Below are positions 1 to 9,060 of a DNA stretch of 64,000 nt, in pieces. Each line of letters starts with the position of its first letter. The first letter of the stretch is position 1. The notes below the pieces were generated by a model that saw nothing but the letters and a program-made list of their open reading frames with translations, had not been told where the DNA came from and searched no databases. Made by a program: the position numbers and the translations under genes. The DNA is taken from contig CM055100.1 of assembly GCA_029204225.1 (NCBI GenBank), positions 4,852,213 through 4,916,212 on the forward strand. Reading direction: 5' to 3'. Origin of the DNA: Diphasiastrum complanatum (lineage: Eukaryota > Streptophyta > Lycopodiopsida > Lycopodiales > Lycopodiaceae).

Positions 1-290
1 GATAGGTTTAAGAAATGTTTTTCTTGCAAGACTGTGTGTTCTGCTCCAGCGTTGTGTAGCGATAGGAACAAGTTCTTCATCTTCTTGATGAAGCTCGTGA
101 GATCTTTGCCATCCCATCTTAGATAGGTAATGATCTTCTAGATGCATTATCTGGTTTTGTGACTTGGTCTGAAATCTGCTGATGAGTGTATCCCTTAGAG
201 ATTGATGCAAGGTCAAGGGTAATGTTGTCTTTGATGGAAGAGGAGATGACAGCTACCACTTTGTCGTTCTTCTCTTTCCAATCCTGAAGA
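1..290 (-). pseudogene. Copia gag remnant
   Basis: The reverse strand reads a gag-like stretch with motifs such as EKNDKVVAVISSSI and LDLASIS, followed in another frame by AGAEHTVLQEKHFLNLS. Both resemble the N-terminal half of a Ty1/copia Gag, the capsid-like protein that packages element RNA. Stops and a frameshift break it, and no start or zinc knuckle is visible. It is cut by the window edge on one side and by the LTR starting at 310 on the other. The assignment is by motif resemblance only. Confidence 0.4.
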
Positions 291-309
291 TCTTTGCTTG
301 TGCTGGCTG

Positions 310-1218
310 TGTTGGATTTATCCTCTCTATTCTTCTAAATCCTATTTTTAATCTAGTTCCATTCATGTTGCTGCATTTTTACTCATGTTGTCGCACAACC
401 TGCATAAATACAAGTAAAATTTAAACAGGTGAAAAATGTGACAAAGTTCCACCTTCGCATTTTTGCGAAGACCCAAATGTCGAAGGTGCCCTTATAGAAA
501 GGCGAAGGTACCTTACAAATGATTTTCTAAGGCATTGGACAGAGTGTCACAATTTTTGCATTTTCACCAGCATCAATTTTAGCGAAGCTCGACGTCGCGG
601 CCTCCTCACGCTCATTCTATGCACTGTGTAATCATATTTGACAACGACGGTAGCCACCCACGATCTCCTACAGATGACACAACCACTTCATGGCCTATTT
701 TGTACCTATCATCTGCACAAATGTAAAATGTGTATATACTAAATACCATCTGAGTATTCATAAAAAAAAAAAAAAGTGAATGAGAATAACAAACAATACA
801 ATTAAATCGGTTTTTTTTTTTCAAATAGAGACTGACATAGTAGATGTTTTTTATGCATTGATTTTTTTTTTCAGACAGATTGTCAGTAATAAGTTCATAA
901 CTTTTACAAATGGTGATTGGCTCTGTGAAGCACACGGCTACGTCTACTATTGTCTTGTGCTCACATGCATTATCTGACTTGTATATCTCATTATACTTAA
1001 TCTGATTAAGCCAATGTCTGGTTCTGCATTCATATTCTTGTCAGTATTGCAGTGCTTTTCTATGTTCTGTTTGACTATTTGATTGTTTGTTTGACTGTCT
1101 GCTCATCGCAATCACTATCACCACGCATTAAGCTCTTAATTCATCTTGTGTTCGCCTACTAAGTCACCTATAGTGCATGCACTAAGGAAAGTGGATCATC
1201 ACCCAGCTTTTCTCGACA
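310..1218 (+). repeat. Copia-type 5' LTR with adjacent primer site
   Basis: The LTR begins TGTTGGATTTATC and ends TCGACA. It is followed directly by TGGTATCAGAGC (1219-1230), the standard primer site complementary to the 3' end of initiator tRNA-Met. A related LTR lies in reverse at about 57335-57849: its TGTTGGATTTAT start, the stretch corresponding to 610-700, and the CTGCATRWWTAC stretch all match. The 5' boundary comes from that comparison. The LTR carries A- and T-rich low-complexity tracts at 764-776 and 811-820. Confidence 0.72.
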
Positions 1219-1230
1219 TGGTATCAGAGC
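1219..1230 (+). other. Primer binding site, initiator tRNA-Met
   Basis: TGGTATCAGAGC follows the LTR end directly. It is the usual minus-strand priming site of plant copia elements. Confidence 0.8.
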
Positions 1231-1423
1231 AAAGATATCAGAACCTATCTGATTCTTTAAGCAGTTTCATTTCAGAGCTATTTCTATAGCCTGATAAGCC
1301 TCCATAGAAACAAGACTCTACTAGCCGATAGAGTGATTGTCTTCTTGTTCTGTAATTTAGCACCAGATTTTCATACCTCAAATCACTGATAGTTACTCCT
1401 ATCACCTAGACTAATCTTCCACA

Positions 1424-1825
1424 TGGATTCCCAAGGAAAAGCCACTCCTATCGTGGACAAGCTTGATTGAGCTAATTACCATCTGTGAAAATTTAAGACG
1501 AGAACCGTGCTAATGGCTAAAGAGTTGTATGATGTTGTTACAGGTGAAGAGGGAATACCTGAAGCTGATGACACAACATCTCTCTGGAGCTAAAGGATTG
1601 CAAAGCATTTGCGTTGATCATCCTCAATATTTTTGTCAGAAATGGTGAACTCCTGCAACTTTGTCGTGGCACGAACAAGACACGAAAGTCAAACAAGAAC
1701 AATTCGCGACAGTCAATGTGTCTTTGACTCGAAGCAAGGGAATAATCCTTCACCCTTTAGTATCAGCGAGGTCTTTACCTTCCATGCCAAGAAGTTAGAT
1801 CCTGATGAATCCAGAACTGTATAGA
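1424..1825 (+). pseudogene. Copia gag, decayed
   Basis: An ATG about 190 bp after the primer site opens MDSQGKATPIVDKLD. A stop then replaces the expected Gly of the D-G-x-N-Y-x-x-W gag start motif, and a second stop sits at the Trp position. Downstream, RTVLMAKELYDVV and a TGEEG-like acidic stretch keep the copia Gag pattern. The second half (1633-1825) is open in another frame but is not clearly gag. This is the coding start of the element whose 5' LTR is 310-1218; the rest of the polyprotein is missing. It would have encoded the particle protein. Confidence 0.5.
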
Positions 1826-1944
1826 TTTTGGATTGTATGCTGCTGATTGAAGCCATTGTTTTGCACTTGTTGATGGTTGTTTGTTTAAATGCTTAGCCTC
1901 CTTGGATCTGATAGCTTTTTGGCCATGTCAAACTATGACAAGGT

Positions 1945-3030
1945 GGCTTTGATACCACTGATAGTGAAATTGCACTCAAAAATTGCAAATTCCAGCCAAA
2001 ACTCTGGTGACAAACTGATATTGGTCTCTCGAACGATTCTCAAAACTTTCATGAATCTCGAATTATTTCTGTTCGAGAATAATTTGTGTTGGATCAATCA
2101 AGCTGTGTAACACAACAAGAAAAAATCTAGATGAAATCTAGACAAAAACAAAATGAAACAAAATGAAGCGAAACGTAAACAAGCTCTGACATTGATTCAT
2201 GTTGGAAGCATAGAGATCACAAAACAAAACGAAACACAAAACAAAACAAAGCGAAAATGTTTGCAAACAAAATCAATTTGTCAGGAATTCAAGTATGATT
2301 GCTAGTCATTGCCGGCTATATCATTCCTACAATCCTTCAGAGTGTCGACAGACACTGCTGATCTACGTTAACAAATTAATGTAGCATTCAACAAAATCAA
2401 ACCAATGTGTGAAATTGAATTAAACAAATGAATCAGACACACGAATAACATCAGACAAAAATTCATTCGAGATCATACAATCATACAGAATAACATGTGC
2501 ATAATAGCTACAATATGATCTATTGATCTTCTTGAATTTTAGCAGCATTGCATGATAGATCCACGCAGTACATTGGCGTGAGAGAAATACAGTTCTCTCA
2601 TGAATTGTGTCTCGCTTACTAGTGGACTTTTGGATCTACTGATACTCTCAAAATTGTCTCGTATTCTGAATATTTTTGTCTTTTGATTTCTTCTTGCTTG
2701 CTTGCTTATGCATCAAACAGAAAGTATATAGTTCACAAACAATTTCGTGTCATGTCGTGTAACTTCCAGATTAGAAAGATTAAACATCTACAACTAATCA
2801 TGAATTGCAAGAGTGGCAAATTAGCCACGATCTAGATTACTTCTGCTGATGTCATGATATTTGATCAAATGCTTGTACCCCATGGTACATGGCTGATCTT
2901 CTTGATCCCTTGAGGAGCACGACTGATTTCGTGTCGTGTTGTGTCACGTTCGTGTCGTGTCATTTGTCAAATTTTTTAGAATTGATAGCTAGCAATGCTT
3001 TGGGAATAGAAACATTTTGTTTCTTCAATA
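1945..3030 (-). repeat. LTR with primer site, minus orientation (right end approximate)
   Basis: GGCTTTGATACCA at 1945-1957 is the reverse complement of a slightly diverged initiator-Met primer site. One base later an LTR-like sequence starts TGATAGTGAAATTG (1959). This reads as the 5' LTR of a minus-oriented copia-type element, with 1826-1944 as a scrap of its interior. The sequence to about 3030 is non-coding, with AAACAAAACGAAAC-type purine-rich runs (2140-2270) and repeated CGTGTCGTG units (2735-2965). No second copy is present in the window, so the outer boundary is a guess. Confidence 0.5.
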
Positions 3031-3972
3031 CATTCTCCTCAATATGTATAGTATGACCAATTGCTAAATACTTATCTTAAAGCTCTAGGTCCTTTATACA
3101 GTTTTAAGATGTCGAAGACTAATATAGGTCTTTCCCTTAGTAAATTAGATACCGGTGAATTAGAAAGTAGGGATAACATGTTAGGCGACAATGTGGGGGG
3201 GGGGTTGGGGGTCATTCAATATTGGATGGAGTTTTTTCAGACCCCAATTTTTATAGATGTCGCATTGTTTTCTCTACAATTCATGGATGCCTTTGATTTT
3301 CCTGATTTTTTTTTTCTTGGTGGGGTGTATTTGCTATAACTCAAACAAATATTACAAGGCTTATCCTACTTGACAACTGCTACAAAAAGTGAGGTTGGTT
3401 GAGTTGGCCAGAAACTGGAATCCAACTAGCCACCTCCTGAAAACTTGCTTCCTTTAATACAATGATTGGGTTCATAGCCTTGAGCTGATTGGCTCTCATT
3501 ACATGTGCTGCCATAGACTATCTCTCTCTTACATAGGGGGGCTCCCCCTTTCGGTCATACAAGGAAGATACAGGAACAAATGTTGCCAACATCCTAACCA
3601 AACAAACCCCAATACAGTCGGGTGGCTTGTGCTTAGAGCTCGATGATGATTGTGGTTCCTCTCCCTTACAGCGCTTAATCATATTCGTCATTCTAGTTGT
3701 TGCGATTGTTCTGAAGTGGCCGGGATGTCTGCCCACTTCCTTTTGGGGGGATTTCTACTTTCGTTAGTTGTAGACAGATCGTGGTTTGTAGTGTCTTCTG
3801 GCATCTGGCTTTGGACTCCCGGTTTCTGCTTGCAACGTTTGCCTCGAAACCAAGCATAGAGTAAGGACACAAAAAATTTGCAAACAAAAGGCGCTTAAAA
3901 TCGATACCAAAATTGAATATCGATTTCGAATGTAGGTTTACACAACAAGAAAAAAAAAAAAAAACAAGGTTC
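3031..3972. other. No recognizable gene
   Basis: Only short, poorly supported open frames are present. There are homopolymer runs (G at 3197-3204, T at 3307-3315, A at 3950-3964) and no splice-site pattern or retrotransposon motif that I can defend. Confidence 0.5.
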
Positions 3973-4019
3973 GCGCTCGAAAGCGATATCGAAGATATCG
4001 CGGTATCAATCTCGAGCGC
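3973..4019. repeat. Two-stem nested palindrome
   Basis: The outer arms are GCGCTCGA (3973-3980) and TCGAGCGC (4012-4019). The inner arms are GCGATATC (3983-3990) and GATATCGC (3994-4001), around a GAA loop. Both stems are perfect 8-mers separated by an internal loop of 2 and 10 nt. The function is unknown. It lies just upstream of a gag-like start codon at 4024. Confidence 0.6.
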
Positions 4020-4023
4020 AGGG

Positions 4024-4098
4024 GGCGATGGTGAATACGAGAAGGCAAATAGACACGCTTGAGAGCGATATTGGGAGGAAACAAAAAAAAAATTTGTG
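4024..4098 (+). pseudogene. Gypsy-like gag start (MVNTRR), truncated
   Basis: The frame reads MVNTRRQIDTLESDIGRK and then stops after a poly-lysine run. MVNTR followed by a short heptad-like acidic helix is typical of the start of many plant Ty3/gypsy Gag proteins. Nothing of the remaining gag is recognizable. The match is short, so this could be chance. Confidence 0.3.
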
Positions 4099-4376
4099 AT
4101 GAAAATTGAAAATTCCGTGGAGGTATTTATAATTTTTTTTTGCACGTGTGAAAAACAGCCCGGGACACATGGCATCCCTTTGTCAATGATGAGAGTGTGT
4201 GTAATCCAATTTGTATAAAGATGAACTCTATTACACACACCCACAAAATAGCGAGGAGCCATATCAAAAAAATACTGGAACTCTTTCCAGTACCAGGTGC
4301 AACAGCCTATACGATTCTCAAAATGATTGATGCACATGTAAAAATTTTAGAATATCGGTTCGACGCACGCGCTTTT

Positions 4377-4529
4377 TGTTAGAAAGTGTCAAGGCTATAA
4401 CCCTTGCACAACACTCCTGGAACACAAATGGACGGGTAGCTCAGTGGTAGAGCAGCCCACCGGAATGGGGGAGGTCCTAGGTTCAATCCCTAGCCCGACC
4501 ACACACACCAAGTGTAAAAACTTTTCACA
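4377..4529 (+). repeat. TRIM 5' LTR
   Basis: This 153-bp LTR runs from TG to CA with no TATA box. About half of it (4430-4501) is the tRNA-like sequence. The 53 bp before and 28 bp after are unique to the LTR. Confidence 0.92.
4430..4501 (+). tRNA. tRNA-like sequence in 5' LTR (not a normal tRNA gene)
   Basis: Exactly 72 nt fold as a cloverleaf. The acceptor stem (4430-4436 with 4494-4500) has one A-A mismatch. The D stem GCTC/GAGC (4439-4442, 4450-4453) and the 5-bp T stem (4477-4481, 4489-4493) are perfect. The anticodon arm is 4455-4471 with two mismatches, and A4501 is the discriminator. TAGCTCAGTGG (4437-4447) fits the Pol III A box, and GGTTCAATCCC (4480-4490) fits the B box at 9 of 11 positions, or 10 if A is allowed at position 57. 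The canonical anticodon position reads GGA, but base 33 is C rather than T and the arm is imperfect. I therefore read it as a captured Pol III promoter rather than a translating tRNA. Confidence 0.7.
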
Positions 4530-4542
4530 TGGTATCAGAGCC
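4530..4542 (+). other. TRIM primer binding site
   Basis: TGGTATCAGAGCC abuts the LTR end and is complementary to the 3' end of initiator tRNA-Met over 13 nt. Confidence 0.9.
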
Positions 4543-4590
4543 ATGGTTGTGGGTGTGGTCTAGGCGGGCGGTAGCTAAAAGGGCTATGCC

Positions 4591-4601
4591 TTGAGGGGGA
4601 G
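4591..4601 (+). other. TRIM polypurine tract
   Basis: TTGAGGGGGAG lies directly before the 3' LTR, at the expected plus-strand priming position. Confidence 0.85.
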
Positions 4602-4754
4602 TGTTAGAAAGTGTCAAGGCTATAGCCCTTGCACAACACTCCTGGAACACAAATGGATGGGTAGCTCAATGGTAGAGCACCCCACCGGAATGGGGGAGGT
4701 CCTAGGTTCAATCCCTAGCCTGACCACACACACCAAGTGTAAAAACTTTTCACA
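4602..4754 (+). repeat. TRIM 3' LTR
   Basis: This is the second 153-bp copy. It differs from the 5' LTR at five sites, four of them inside the tRNA-like part. Confidence 0.92.
4655..4726 (+). tRNA. tRNA-like sequence in 3' LTR
   Basis: The fold is the same as in the 5' LTR. A G-to-C change restores a fourth pair in the anticodon stem, and two transitions in the acceptor stem leave T-G and G-T wobble pairs. The A box has one mismatch (TAGCTCAATGG). The B box is unchanged. Confidence 0.68.
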
Positions 4755-4945
4755 CTTTTAGTGTTTGTAGATTTTCATTTCACATCATGTGCGCTAATCC
4801 AATATCTCATCAATATTTTTTTTATATCGGTTTGACGCGTGCTTGTTGCCTTTGTAGATTTTAATATCATCTCGTGCGTGTTGATTTGGTATTGCATAAA
4901 TTTAGGATTTTGTTACTAACTTTTGTATATATCTGAATACTGCAG

Positions 4946-5326
4946 TCCTCCTAGCAGCTTGATTATGTTAGCTGTGGTTGGTATAGTATTCAATGCCAAA
5001 TATTTTTTTAATTGGCTTGCACAACAAGATAAGCTTCTGAATCTGCTAGAGGTAATCTATTAATTCACAATCAAATTCAAATATTCATAATTCCTGATAA
5101 CTGATCCTTGATTAATAACATGTACTTGTGTTTTTGTTTGTTTCAGTTCAAATGCCCAAAGATCTCCCTTATGGAGATAATGCATTTCCGGCAGGAGACA
5201 ATAAAACTTATGATCGAAAATTCATATCCAGTTTCAAGTGTAGAGTGTTCTTCACCAAAGTTACTTCCAACTGGAGAAATGGATTTACAAATCATAGAAA
5301 AGAAAGACCCTGAACTTGAACAATGA
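4946..5326 (+). CDS. Host-like gene, last two exons (unidentified protein)
   Basis: Exon 4946-5051 follows an AATACTGCAG acceptor and ends CTAGAG before GTAATC. The 95-nt intron (5052-5146) ends TTTGTTTCAG. Exon 5147-5326 ends in TGA at 5324-5326. Joined in frame, the exons are fully open: about 35 residues starting PPSSLIMLAVVGIVFN, a hydrophobic segment that could be a membrane helix, then ..AQQDKLLNLLE, then 59 polar residues starting FKCPKISLMEIMHF and ending KKDPELEQ. I do not recognize the family. Upstream exons are not visible; 4095-4945 would be intron or lost sequence. The consistent frame across a canonical intron in T-rich surroundings supports a real or recently dead gene end. Confidence 0.55.
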
Positions 5327-5384
5327 TACTCAAGTTGAGCGGTTCATATATTATCAATCAAGATGTATACAGAAACGATCAAAT

Positions 5385-5560
5385 CTCGACCGAAGGGTTT
5401 CGATCAAATCTCGACTGAAGGAAACGATCAAATCTCAACCAAAGTAAGCAATCAAATCTCGACCAAAGGGTTTCGATGACCAAGGCATCTAGGTCAATTC
5501 TCGACCGGAGCAAATAACTCCCATCTCGACCGGACCAGATCCACACTAGAGCACATAACT
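5385..5560 (+). repeat. TCTCGACCG minisatellite, copy 1
   Basis: This is a run of imperfect repeats of about 20-26 bp centred on AAATCTCGACCGAAG, such as GATCAAATCTCGACCGAAGG. The same family recurs at 8765-9025 and, in reverse, at 38215-38510. It lies in the non-coding stretch before the gag remnant at 5841. Confidence 0.75.
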
Positions 5561-5840
5561 TTCGATCAACACCTCTGATTGCCATTTCGACCGAACCACC
5601 ATCTTCCCACAGCCTTAGAGGGAAAAAAAAAGGCATGAATACCAAAAAAATTTCAAAAAATAAAACTCATACCAATAGAAAGCCCTTTTCATTCTCAGTC
5701 TCCCCCTTCACTTCCTTAAACACCCTAAAAATCCAAAAAATCCAAAAAAACACCAAAAATCCAAAAATACCAAAAAACTCTAAAAAATACAAAAACACCG
5801 AAAACTCATACCCACCATAAAAAAGACACAACAATATCCA

Positions 5841-6345
5841 ATGGACCAGCGTACAGATCCTAAAATCCCAGAAGATTATCCATACGAGGTAAGGTCCCCT
5901 ACAGCTGAACAAATCCAACGTCATAGGTTCTACCGAATGCGGTCCCAACTCCAAGACCCATCCACAAACCCATTTGAGGGACTAGAACCTGATAGAGTTG
6001 AGTCCTCATGCACACAACCCCATTTTTATGGTGTTGAACCCTCACAGACCAGAACCAACCTTAATGGAGTTTCTGCTACCCACAGAGCTCATCTTGAGAG
6101 ACGTACACCCAAGTTAGATCTACCCAAGTTTGACAGTAGTTCAGACCCTCAAAGATTTCTACAAATCTTTGAGAATGCATGCGATGTGTATGGCGAAACA
6201 TGTCTCACTACTATGGTCCAACTGTTTTTGATGACCATGATCGCTACAGCACGTGACTGGTTTTTTAACCTCGATCGTGAAGATAAGACAGACTGGTCAA
6301 TTTTGAAAGAGCCCTTTATCAAAAGCGTTCTATCAATGTTCATAA
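5841..6345 (+). pseudogene. Gypsy family B gag, N-terminal part
   Basis: The start MDQRTDPKIPEDYPYEV leads through a proline-rich spacer into KLDLPKFDSSSDPQRFLQIF, ACDVYGE and ARDWFFNLDREDKTDWS. These are the conserved capsid motifs of plant Ty3/gypsy Gag (compare KIPKYDGSSDP and AQDWFFNLSEEE in the element at 19204). The reading stays open to 6434, but homology ends near 6345; the zinc knuckle and everything after it are missing. The 280 bp before the ATG are A-rich and non-coding. A related gag lies in reverse at 48600-50610. It was a structural particle protein and is now a fragment. Confidence 0.65.
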
Positions 6346-6434
6346 ATGAAAGTTTTGTTCAACAAGTGCTATACAGTTCTCACTCTCTGTACAGTTTGTT
6401 TGTTTCTTTGTTGCTCTTCATTCCTAGTGTGTGA

Positions 6435-7509
6435 TTGATTTTTGCATGAGAAATACCTACTGCACAAGAGTCTTCCGTAGAGCATCTCAAGGACACATTT
6501 TCATTCAACCTTGCACAGGGTTTACGATCTTCGAGCATACTGAAACTTTGCAAAATCTTTGTCACGTTAGAGTTTATTCCTTAATCTCATCATCATATTC
6601 ATTTTTGAGTCAACTACAACAAGATTGAAACAAATTTAGTTAAAATTTGTTCACTCTTTAGTCCAGTCACATGTTCAACGTGTTTCAACTACATGTTCCA
6701 CACGCCGATCCAATCCTGAGCATGGATAGTTACTAGCAACTCAAAAGAAACTCTCTGGAGCAATGATAGTTGAATCCCCTCCTATGAAGCCCAAAGAGAT
6801 CCAAAAGTAACGGATCAAAAGAAAGAGCTGCAGAAAATGAAAGATGAAGACAACTGTGAACCTAGAAATAAAGTGAGCTCCTCACCCAGCAAGTGGTGGT
6901 CAAAGCTCGACATTGCAAGGGTCCAAGGCTACAACTGTAGAACTATCAGTTCCTTCACCCTTCCACCAAGCATTCATCATGTTTCCTTGCCACCACCAAA
7001 CCATTCATCCGATCTGTTTTCACCACCAATGTGTGGATGAGTCCATTCCCTTGAAGACTGATATACCAAGATTTGTGCTACCTATCAAGAAAGAGCATCG
7101 ACAAGACTGGAACTTCAACTAGGAAAAGAATTACGAAACACCCAGAAGCAATATGGAGGATACAGACCTCCCAGAAGTTAGAATCTGCCTAGAAATTAGG
7201 AGTGAAATCATCCATGGCAGATGCAACGAAAGAAAGAGACACGAGGAAAGCATTCAAGCATGCAAATTGTGAAGCTGCCGGGAGCTCTCCAAATTTTGAA
7301 AATGTCAACCACCTATAGCAATAAGACATTCTGATCAAATTGCAAAAAACAGTTTTTTGATAAAGATTGACAACAATAAGCACTTGGTTTTATGCAAGCG
7401 ACCGAGGATCTACGCTTTTCCAAGTGGTGATCGAAGATGCCAATGAAGCAGAGCGACATCGTCCAATATGAGTTGCAATGGGTCCTGCAACACATTAGGG
7501 GTGGGATGA
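6435..7509. other. No recognizable gene; polypurine tract at 7495-7509
   Basis: Short open frames at 6837-7122 are rich in Ser, Pro and His and may be decayed gag tail, but nothing is diagnostic. TTAGGGGTGGGATGA at 7495-7509 is a good polypurine tract and is followed at once by TGTTGG. Confidence 0.4.
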
Positions 7510-8625
7510 TGTTGGCTGATTTTGACGAATCCCCAAGATACTCAGACAGAGCAACTCAAGAGCACCTCTCACCTTAGACCGAGGAGGTCTCTGAGAAGAC
7601 GAGACTAACGAAGACTGAGAGCTGAGTATGAGAGCTGAGGAGTCTAATTAGTAATGACAAGCCAAAACTATGTAAGCCTCATGGTGAATCCTGGAAGATG
7701 GAATGACCATGTAGGAACTAGTATTTCTAGGCAAATGTAATAAATGCAAGTAGAACCCTCTCAAAGAAAGTAGAGTGAGCCACCTTTTGATGGTGACCTC
7801 TAGTGGAGAGCATTATTCCACTTGTAATTTGTGAAATGTGGAAATTTCACTAGGATGCCACCTAAGGAGCTCTCTTGCTTATTTAAGAGACTCCCTCTTT
7901 TTGAAGATGAGATTTTTGCATTGTATCCACTCCATGCTTAATAAGAAGATTTTCCATGAGTTTGATGCTACATTAAGCTCCTTGATCATAATGGTTTTTT
8001 TGAGTGATGCCCCTATGATCATGCCCTTCCATTCATATTGTTTGTGGTTGTGGACTTAGAGTGGATTAGTATTCTTACTTTTCTAGTTGTGGATTAGATT
8101 TCCTTTCTGCTTGGTGGATTAGTGTAGGTTGCAGGCATCCAAGAGATTTGTAGCCAATAATGTGGTATAGATCTTGCACATTCATTTACGTTTTGGTTTC
8201 TTCAGTTTCCTGGAAAATTCAAGAATCAAGAAGATGGAGCTTCTTGATTCTTGAATGCTTGTAGAAGTGTTTTCTTGGTTTTTATATGACGTGAGGCATG
8301 TTAGAGTAATAGTTTGGTTGTCCAAGTAGATTAGCTTTTTGAATTTGGTTACAGCCCTTAGGATGGCAAATCTGAGTTTGTTCACCATGGCTTGCCTTAT
8401 AATCTAAGTAGTTGACCCATTGGCAAGTGCTCATTTATAAACAACAAAGTGTTTGAAGCCTTGAAGTCATCCTATGACAGGCAGGGTGAATATACTACCA
8501 TGAACACCTATAGAACTGACTATCGTGATCCTGCATGCAAATAGAAATGATGTAGAAAAAGAAGTTTATGTTCTTCTCAGGCTCAGAAGTTAGGCTGCTG
8601 GGCAGAGCATATGAGACTGAAGAGC
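7510..8625 (+). repeat. LTR-like segment, gypsy family B
   Basis: It starts TGTTGGCTG after a polypurine tract. It contains TTATTTAAGAGAC near 7877, a TATA-like element. A homologous segment lies in reverse at 39555-40040; the region around AACAACAAAGTGTTTGAAG and the CTACTTGGACAACC stretch match when inverted. In both places the TCTCGACCG minisatellite follows in the element's direction. Presence in two orientations supports a mobile unit. The right end is not fixed, and no primer site was found. Confidence 0.4.
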
Positions 8626-8764
8626 ATCATAAAACAGTCCTTGCAAAAACACCTCAACATCTTTCGCTTTCACACTTTACCTTCCCTCTTTCTTTCCCAA
8701 CCTCATTCCTTCACAATCCGTTCCTACCGCAACATACCTCGCTCCACACACATCTTCCAATCCC

Positions 8765-9025
8765 TTCTCGACCGGAGCCATTCCTTTCCATCTCGACCGG
8801 GGTCATTCCATCCCATCTCGACCGAAGCCTCTGTCAACTCTCAACTGATGCCTCCATCAAATCTCAACCAAAGCCTCCCTCAAATTTCAACCGATGCCTC
8901 CATCAAATCTCAACCGGAGCCACCATCAATTCTCAATCGATGCCTCCATCAAATCTCAACTGACGCCTCCATCAAATCTCAACCGACGCACCCTTAACCC
9001 TGTCTCAAATCTCAATCGACACACT
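8765..9025 (+). repeat. TCTCGACCG minisatellite, copy 2
   Basis: About ten imperfect units of roughly 24 bp with the pattern GCCTCCATCAAATCTCAACC are present. The first units keep TCTCGACCG and the later ones have drifted to TCTCAACYG. It lies directly before the ATG at 9061. It also reads open in two frames, which I take as a by-product of the repeat. Confidence 0.75.
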
Positions 9026-9060
9026 TTTTCCAAACCCCTATTTTTTCCATTTTTTTTACC

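Larger units (their letters stand above)
4377..4754 (+). mobile_element. Miniature LTR retrotransposon (TRIM) with tRNA-like LTRs
   Basis: This is a complete 378-bp element. It has two 153-bp LTRs (4377-4529 and 4602-4754, TGTTAGAAAG..TTTTCACA), a primer site directly after the first (4530-4542), a polypurine tract directly before the second (4591-4601), and a 5-bp target duplication CTTTT (4372-4376 and 4755-4759). The interior is 72 bp and codes for nothing, so the element is non-autonomous and would need proteins from other elements, probably copia because the primer site is the initiator-Met type. The LTRs differ at five positions (about 97% identical), so the insertion is not brand new. 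Each LTR contains a 72-nt tRNA-like sequence. It sits 5' of the exon starting at 4946, apparently in an intron. A SINE or tandem tRNA array does not explain the primer site, polypurine tract and target duplication together. Confidence 0.92.

Noticed and set aside
3693-4337. 214-codon open frame on the minus strand
   Set aside because: It is rich in Phe and Ser from T- and A-runs, has no recognizable motif, and overlaps the palindrome and gag-like start. It is probably chance.
4377-4754. Pair of genuine tRNA genes or a SINE dimer
   Set aside because: The repeated unit extends well beyond the tRNA-like part, with TG..CA ends, primer site, polypurine tract and a 5-bp duplication. The canonical position 33 is C, and the acceptor stem has a mismatch.
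4377-4754. Cassandra element with 5S rRNA promoter
   Set aside because: No 5S A-box/intermediate/C-box pattern is present; the embedded RNA is tRNA-like.
5385-9025. CRISPR-like array
   Set aside because: Units are degenerate, of about 24 bp with no unique spacers, in a plant retrotransposon setting. It is a minisatellite.
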